Origin: Casp-actino8 sp046091365
Lineage (GTDB): Bacteria > Actinomycetota > Acidimicrobiia > Acidimicrobiales > Ilumatobacteraceae
Reading direction: 5' to 3'
NCBI GenBank assembly: GCA_046091365.1
Contig: JBJTBM010000136.1
Coordinates: forward strand, 1-17,195
DNA length: 17,195 nucleotides
Under the pieces are notes generated by a model that did not search any database, had not been told where the DNA came from, and saw nothing but the letters and a program-made list of their open reading frames with translations. Shown here piece after piece: positions 13,628-17,195 of the stretch. Numbering within the stretch: position 1 is the stretch's first letter; each line of letters starts with the position of its first letter. The translations under genes and the position numbers were made by a program.

Positions 13628-14767
13628 TCAGGAGTCGGTTCCGGTCAGATGGGAAGACAGAGTCACCGACTCGATGAAGGAATGATCGAGATCGACCCCG
13701 GTGCCCGGGCCGGTGCGCAGCGTGACGTGACCCTGCTCGAGCCGGATCGGATCAAGCACGATATCGCGCTTCCAGAAGCGCTCGGAGGCCGACACGTCAC
13801 CGGTGATGGTGAAATTCGGCAGGGCAGCTAGGGCCAGATTCATGGCCCGACCGATGCCGGTTTCGAGCATGCCGCCGCACCACACCGGCACCCCGCGTTC
13901 GCGACAAACGTCGTGCACCGCGACGCCCTCGAGATAGCCGCCCACGCGGCCGGCCTTGACGTTGATGATCGAGCAGGCGCCGCGCTCGATGGCGTCGACG
14001 GCTGCGCGCGCCGAGACGATGGACTCGTCGAGACAGATCGGTGTGCCCACCTGTTTGGCGATGATCGCATGTCCGGTGACGTCGTCCTCGGGCAGCGGTT
14101 GTTCGATCAGGATCAAGCCGAATGGGTCGAGCCGGGCCAGCAACGGACCGTCGTCGCGGGTGTACGCGGTGTTGGCGTCGACCTGCAGAGGAACGGCGTC
14201 ACCGAACGTCTCGCGGATCACCCGCACCGGCTCGATGTCCCAACCCGGTTCGATCTTGAGTTTGATGCGGACGTAGCCGGCGTCGAGGTATCCGGCCACC
14301 GCCGAGACGAGCGTGTCGATCGACGGGAAGATACCGACCGACACACCCGAGGGCACGCGATCGACCGAGGCACCCAAAGCGCGAGCCAGCGACACGTCGT
14401 TCGCCCGCAACTGCGCGTCGAGAACCGCGGCCTCGAGCGCGCCCTTGGCCATGCGGTGATCCTTGACCGGCTCGAGCAGTCGAGCGACATCGGTCGCGTG
14501 GATGGGGTGACCGACCATCAGTCTTGGGATCAGGTGGTGGGTCATGACGTGATGAGAACTCTCGACGTACTCGCTGGAGTACAACGGGTCGTCGCCCGAA
14601 ACGCACTCACCCCACCCGTCACCTTCGTCGGTGATCGCGCGGACCAGCAGGATGCGCCGGTCGTTCTGCGTGCCGAAGGAGGTTCGGAACGGTGAGACGA
14701 GCGGCAGACCGATGACCCGCAACTCGAACGCGCGCAGGCGCACCGGACTCAAACCCTGGAGATTCAC
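13628..14767 (-). CDS. N-succinylamino acid racemase / o-succinylbenzoate synthase (enolase superfamily)
   Basis: The 379-residue protein is a member of the MLE subgroup of the enolase superfamily, NSAR/OSBS branch. The acid-base lysines are K169 and K171 (RIKLKIEPG) on one side and K271 (NVKAGR) on the other. Magnesium ligands are D197 (VDANT), E222 (IEQP) and D247 (CLDES). R274, three residues after K271, matches the second-shell Arg reported to favour racemase chemistry in the Amycolatopsis enzyme. The GTG at 14767 overlaps the GNAT stop in GTGA, so the two are translationally coupled. In Geobacillus a GNAT succinyltransferase, this racemase and a succinylase convert D- to L-amino acids through N-succinyl intermediates; that role fits here. 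OSBS activity for menaquinone cannot be excluded, but no other men gene is visible. Confidence 0.88.
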   Translation of the reverse strand: MNLQGLSPVRLRAFELRVIGLPLVSPFRTSFGTQNDRRILLVRAITDEGDGWGECVSGDDPLYSSEYVESSHHVMTHHLIPRLMVGHPIHATDVARLLEPVKDHRMAKGALEAAVLDAQLRANDVSLARALGASVDRVPSGVSVGIFPSIDTLVSAVAGYLDAGYVRIKLKIEPGWDIEPVRVIRETFGDAVPLQVDANTAYTRDDGPLLARLDPFGLILIEQPLPEDDVTGHAIIAKQVGTPICLDESIVSARAAVDAIERGACSIINVKAGRVGGYLEGVAVHDVCRERGVPVWCGGMLETGIGRAMNLALAALPNFTITGDVSASERFWKRDIVLDPIRLEQGHVTLRTGPGTGVDLDHSFIESVTLSSHLTGTDS

Positions 14768-15504
14768 TTAACACGCTCCTTCACCCGCACAAGGTAATCG
14801 CCCCGTTCGTTCATACCCACGATGACGTTACGAGCCATCAGCGGGGCGAGACGCTCGCGCATGTCGAGTCGCCACCGATGGGCCGCGGCGGGGTCCTTGC
14901 GCCGCAGGGTCACGATGTCGTCGGGCGTGGCCACCTCGATGGTTGGTCCGGTACCGACGTCGGTCGTTCCGGCGATCTCCCAGCGGGCGAGCAGGCGATC
15001 GGTTTCGCCACTGCCGTTGATGTCGTCGTCGAGGGCGCCGTAGAAGTCGATGTGGTACTCGACGGCCCGGGCCCCGAGTTTGCGGAGGTTGAACCAGCCG
15101 TTGCGTCGCACGAGCGGGTCGAACGTCCAGGTGATCGCCGGTAGTCCGTGATCGGCGGCCCAGCGGAATTGGTGCGCCTTGATGGCGTGACCGAGTCCGG
15201 AATTCTGCAGCCGGGGAATCACTCCGGTGATGTGTGAGTGGAGACACCAATCGCCGTCGTGACGGGCGAGGAAGCCGAACGAGCAACCCACCATGTGGTC
15301 GCCCGACCGTGCGCCGACGACGTAACCGCCTCCGTGGGCGAGGGCCATCAGAAAGTCGGCGCTCACCATGTCGGCCGCGGCCCCGCCCCACACCGCGCCG
15401 GCGGTCACCCGAAGCTGGTTCATCTCGTCGAGACCGTGCAGTTCGTCGATCACGACGTCGTGTGGTGCGACCCCCTTCGTCGGACCCGAGTGAGCGATGT
15501 CCAC
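14764..15504 (-). CDS. GNAT-family acyltransferase (COG3375-like), probable amino acid N-succinyltransferase
   Basis: The 246-residue protein has the features of a GNAT group often found beside NSAR enzymes. The core GNAT fold includes HSHITGVIPRLQNSGLGHAIK (89-109), where QNSGLG is the CoA pyrophosphate loop in place of the usual R/QxxGxG. TWTFDPLVRRNGWFNLRKLGA (125-145) is the family signature, giving the aromatic and Arg residues expected to line the acceptor site. Membership is firm; the N-succinyl acceptor role is inferred from the coupled racemase downstream. The start is a GTG at 15504 with TAGGCT six bases upstream. No M20 or M19-type desuccinylase follows, so the pathway's third step must lie elsewhere if it exists. 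The 127-base region to serA holds inverted repeats. Confidence 0.85.
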   Translation of the reverse strand: MDIAHSGPTKGVAPHDVVIDELHGLDEMNQLRVTAGAVWGGAAADMVSADFLMALAHGGGYVVGARSGDHMVGCSFGFLARHDGDWCLHSHITGVIPRLQNSGLGHAIKAHQFRWAADHGLPAITWTFDPLVRRNGWFNLRKLGARAVEYHIDFYGALDDDINGSGETDRLLARWEIAGTTDVGTGPTIEVATPDDIVTLRRKDPAAAHRWRLDMRERLAPLMARNVIVGMNERGDYLVRVKERVK

Positions 15505-15510
15505 GCCTCA

Positions 15511-15516
15511 AGCCTA
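15511..15516 (-). promoter_or_regulatory. -10 element of a likely leaderless promoter for the GNAT-racemase operon
   Basis: The minus strand reads TAGGCT, six bases (TGAGGC), then the GTG at 15504. TGAGGC is too close to the start to be an efficient ribosome site. The expected -35 position (about 15534-15539) falls in the inverted repeat listed next. Confidence 0.5.
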
Positions 15517-15529
15517 TGGGGTGACATTC

Positions 15530-15549
15530 GTCCCGGATTTGGACGGGAC
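15530..15549. repeat. inverted repeat, candidate operator in the GNAT/serA divergent region
   Basis: GTCCCG (15530-15535) and CGGGAC (15544-15549) form a perfect six-base inverted repeat around an eight-base centre. It covers the expected -35 region of the GNAT promoter, so a repressor site is possible. The arms are GC-rich, so coincidence in a GC-rich genome is also possible. Confidence 0.3.
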
Positions 15550-15567
15550 CGCGCGGGATCCGAACGA

Positions 15568-15585
15568 TTTGAACGAAATGTCAAA
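15568..15585. repeat. AT-rich palindrome half-sites upstream of serA, candidate regulator site
   Basis: TTTGA (15568-15572) and TCAAA (15581-15585) are inverted across eight bases. This AT-rich patch stands out in the GC-rich background and lies 46 bases before the serA ATG, where an activator or repressor could bind. Confidence 0.3.
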
Positions 15586-15631
15586 CCCATTCGTCAGGAA
15601 GGTGTCTGACCGACCAACATGATGAGACGAT

Positions 15632-17195
15632 ATGGCACGAATTCTTGTTTCCGAGGAGATCGCCGCCGGGGGCCTCGACCGTCTCCGTGCGGCCGGGCAC
15701 ACGGTCGACGTGCGACTCGACCTCACTCCCGAGTCGTTGCCGGCCGCTTTGAAGGGTGCGCAGGCGTTGATCATCCGCTCGGCGACGCAGGTGTCGGCCG
15801 AAGTGCTCGAGGGAGCCGACGAGTTGATCGTGGTCGGACGCGCCGGCATCGGTCTCGACAACGTCGACGTCGAGGCGGCGACCCGTCGTGGTGTGATGGT
15901 GGTCAACGCGCCGCAGAGCAACATCGTGTCGGCGGCCGAGCACACCATGGCGCTGCTCATGGCCTCGGCGCGCAACGTGCCGCAGGCGCACGCCGCGTTG
16001 AAGGCCGGGCGCTGGGAGCGCAGCAAGTGGGAGGGAGTCGAACTCTCCGACAAGACGCTGGGCATCGTCGGACTGGGTCGTATCGGCAAATTGGTGGCCC
16101 AGCGCGCACTGGCCTTCGGCATGCGGCTGGTGGCCTACGACCCGTTCGTCGCGGCGGAACGCGCGCGACAGATGAGCGTCGAGATGATGTCGCTCGAGGA
16201 CCTGATGGCCCAGAGTGACTTCATCACGGTGCACTTGCCCAAGACCAAGGAGACCAAGGGCATCATCGGCACCGACATGTTGAATCGTGCCAAGCCCGAC
16301 CTGCGGGTGATCAATGTGGCGCGCGGTGGCATCGTCGACGAGGCCGCTCTGGCCGAGGCCGTTCGCTCGGGGCGCATCGCCGGCGCCGCTCTCGACGTGT
16401 TCGACGTGGAGCCGTGCACCGACAGTCCATTGTTCGCGTTGGACAACGTGGTGGTGACCCCGCACTTGGGCGCCAGCACCCGCGAAGCACAGGACAAGGC
16501 CGGTGACACCATCGCCGACATGGTGAAGTTGGCGCTGGCCGGTGACTTCGTGCCTTTCGCGGTGAACGTGTCGGCGGCCGAGGCCAACGAGACGTTGCGT
16601 CCCTACCTTCCTTTGGCTGAGCGATTGGGTCGCCTCTTCGCATCGTTGGTCGGAGGGCCGCCGCGGCAGCTCGAGATCATCGCCGAGGGGGAGATCGGCC
16701 AGTACGACAATCGCATCCTCACCTTGAGTGCGTTGAAGGGTTTCTTCGGTGCGTTCAGCGAGGAACCGGTTTCGTACGTGAATGCCCCGCAGTTGGCCAA
16801 GAATGTCGGCGTCGAGGTGCGTGAGACGTCCGTGCGCGATTCGCACAATTACGTGAACCTGGTGACGTTGCGTTCCGAGGAGCACAGCATCGCCGCGACT
16901 TTGATCGGGCGGCACGGCGAGGCTCGTTTGGTGATGATCGAAGACCATGCAACCGACGTTCCGCCCGCCGACAACATGCTGGTGGTGCGCAACGACGACC
17001 GTCCGGGTGTGATCGGTCTGGTGGGAACCCTGCTCGGCAACGCGGGCGTGAACATCAACGACATGGACGTGGGTCGGGCCGCATTGGCCGGTTCGGCTCT
17101 GATGGTGATCGTTCCGTCGGGATCGGTTCCGGATGAGGTGTTGCAGCAGTTGCGCGAGGCACCGGGAATCACCAGCGTGCACGCCCTGTCGGCGT
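15632..17195 (+). CDS. serA: D-3-phosphoglycerate dehydrogenase SerA, 3' end cut by the window
   Basis: SerA oxidises 3-phosphoglycerate to 3-phosphohydroxypyruvate, the first step of serine synthesis. The window shows 521 residues of the long actinobacterial type (usually about 530). The ATG at 15632 begins MARILVSEEI. The NAD-binding loop is GLGRIG (147-152) with acidic D170 at the end of the next strand. Catalytic residues are R231 (NVARGG), E260 (DVEP) and H278 (TPHLG). The allosteric substrate-binding domain (about 318-445) carries GQYDNRILTL. The ACT domain (448 onward, RNDDRPGVIGLVG) should bind serine for feedback inhibition. No stop occurs before the edge and only a few residues appear to be missing. 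GAG lies five bases upstream of the ATG, and CAACAT (15615-15620) is a possible -10 giving a very short leader. Confidence 0.95.
   Translation, partial: MARILVSEEIAAGGLDRLRAAGHTVDVRLDLTPESLPAALKGAQALIIRSATQVSAEVLEGADELIVVGRAGIGLDNVDVEAATRRGVMVVNAPQSNIVSAAEHTMALLMASARNVPQAHAALKAGRWERSKWEGVELSDKTLGIVGLGRIGKLVAQRALAFGMRLVAYDPFVAAERARQMSVEMMSLEDLMAQSDFITVHLPKTKETKGIIGTDMLNRAKPDLRVINVARGGIVDEAALAEAVRSGRIAGAALDVFDVEPCTDSPLFALDNVVVTPHLGASTREAQDKAGDTIADMVKLALAGDFVPFAVNVSAAEANETLRPYLPLAERLGRLFASLVGGPPRQLEIIAEGEIGQYDNRILTLSALKGFFGAFSEEPVSYVNAPQLAKNVGVEVRETSVRDSHNYVNLVTLRSEEHSIAATLIGRHGEARLVMIEDHATDVPPADNMLVVRNDDRPGVIGLVGTLLGNAGVNINDMDVGRAALAGSALMVIVPSGSVPDEVLQQLREAPGITSVHALSA

Noticed and set aside
13625..13636. 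GACTC-AG-GAGTC palindrome at the end of the racemase gene as a terminator
   Set aside because: The two-base centre is too short for a hairpin loop and no T-run follows, so the palindrome does not support a terminator call.
13628..14767. Calling the enolase-superfamily gene menC outright
   Set aside because: NSAR and OSBS cannot be separated by active-site residues alone, and the coupled GNAT gene favours the racemase role.
15581..17182. A 533-codon minus-strand open frame opposite serA
   Set aside because: The opposite strand encodes SerA with all catalytic residues. The minus frame is His/Gln/Arg-rich and without motifs.
1..17195. Phage, transposon, toxin-antitoxin or defence island
   Set aside because: No integrase, transposase, terminal repeats, CRISPR-like spaced repeats or small toxin-antitoxin pairs were seen. 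Composition looks even and the genes are housekeeping types.

Overview
The window is GC-rich, densely packed chromosomal DNA with ordinary housekeeping and metabolic genes. I see no mobile element, CRISPR array, tRNA or rRNA. The codon bias, the many GTG starts, a PASTA-type membrane kinase homologue and the gene set suggest an actinobacterium. The order cysteine desulfurase - mnmA - MetE-like protein - ligA resembles the Rv3025c/Rv3024c/Rv3015c/Rv3014c order in Mycobacterium tuberculosis. An acidimicrobial lineage is my guess, not something the sequence proves.

Layout. On the minus strand, a galactose-1-phosphate uridylyltransferase (38-1021) follows a class I methyltransferase (1062-1793), and a possible next gene begins at 18. 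Divergent to these, on the plus strand, are a cysteine desulfurase (1867-3015) and the tRNA 2-thiouridylase MnmA (3044-4153), which form a sulfur relay for tRNA. A minus-strand membrane protein of unknown function (4054-4962) overlaps the mnmA tail by 100 bp. The plus-strand MetE-like protein (5097-6107) and NAD-dependent DNA ligase LigA (6143-8215) follow. A small anchored minus-strand protein (8212-8727) shares its stop region with ligA. It is divergent from a large plus-strand PASTA protein whose kinase domain looks catalytically dead (8818-10737).

Next come an SDR dehydrogenase of the hydroxyacyl-CoA type (10817-11695) and an MFS exporter (11699-13171), three bases apart. Convergent to them are an SCP2-like lipid-binding protein (13175-13582) and a two-gene operon: a GNAT acyltransferase (14764-15504) and an enolase-superfamily N-succinylamino acid racemase/OSBS (13628-14767), translationally coupled through a GTGA overlap. 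Phosphoglycerate dehydrogenase SerA (15632 to the window edge) is divergent from this operon and is cut just before its stop.

The two observations I rate highest are as follows. First, a -10 hexamer of form TANNNT lies exactly 6 or 7 bases before the start codon of six genes that lack a convincing Shine-Dalgarno, which suggests widespread leaderless transcription. Second, the PASTA receptor has lost several canonical kinase residues and sits head-to-head with an uncharacterised single-pass protein. All functional names rest on motif reading by eye; no database search was possible.
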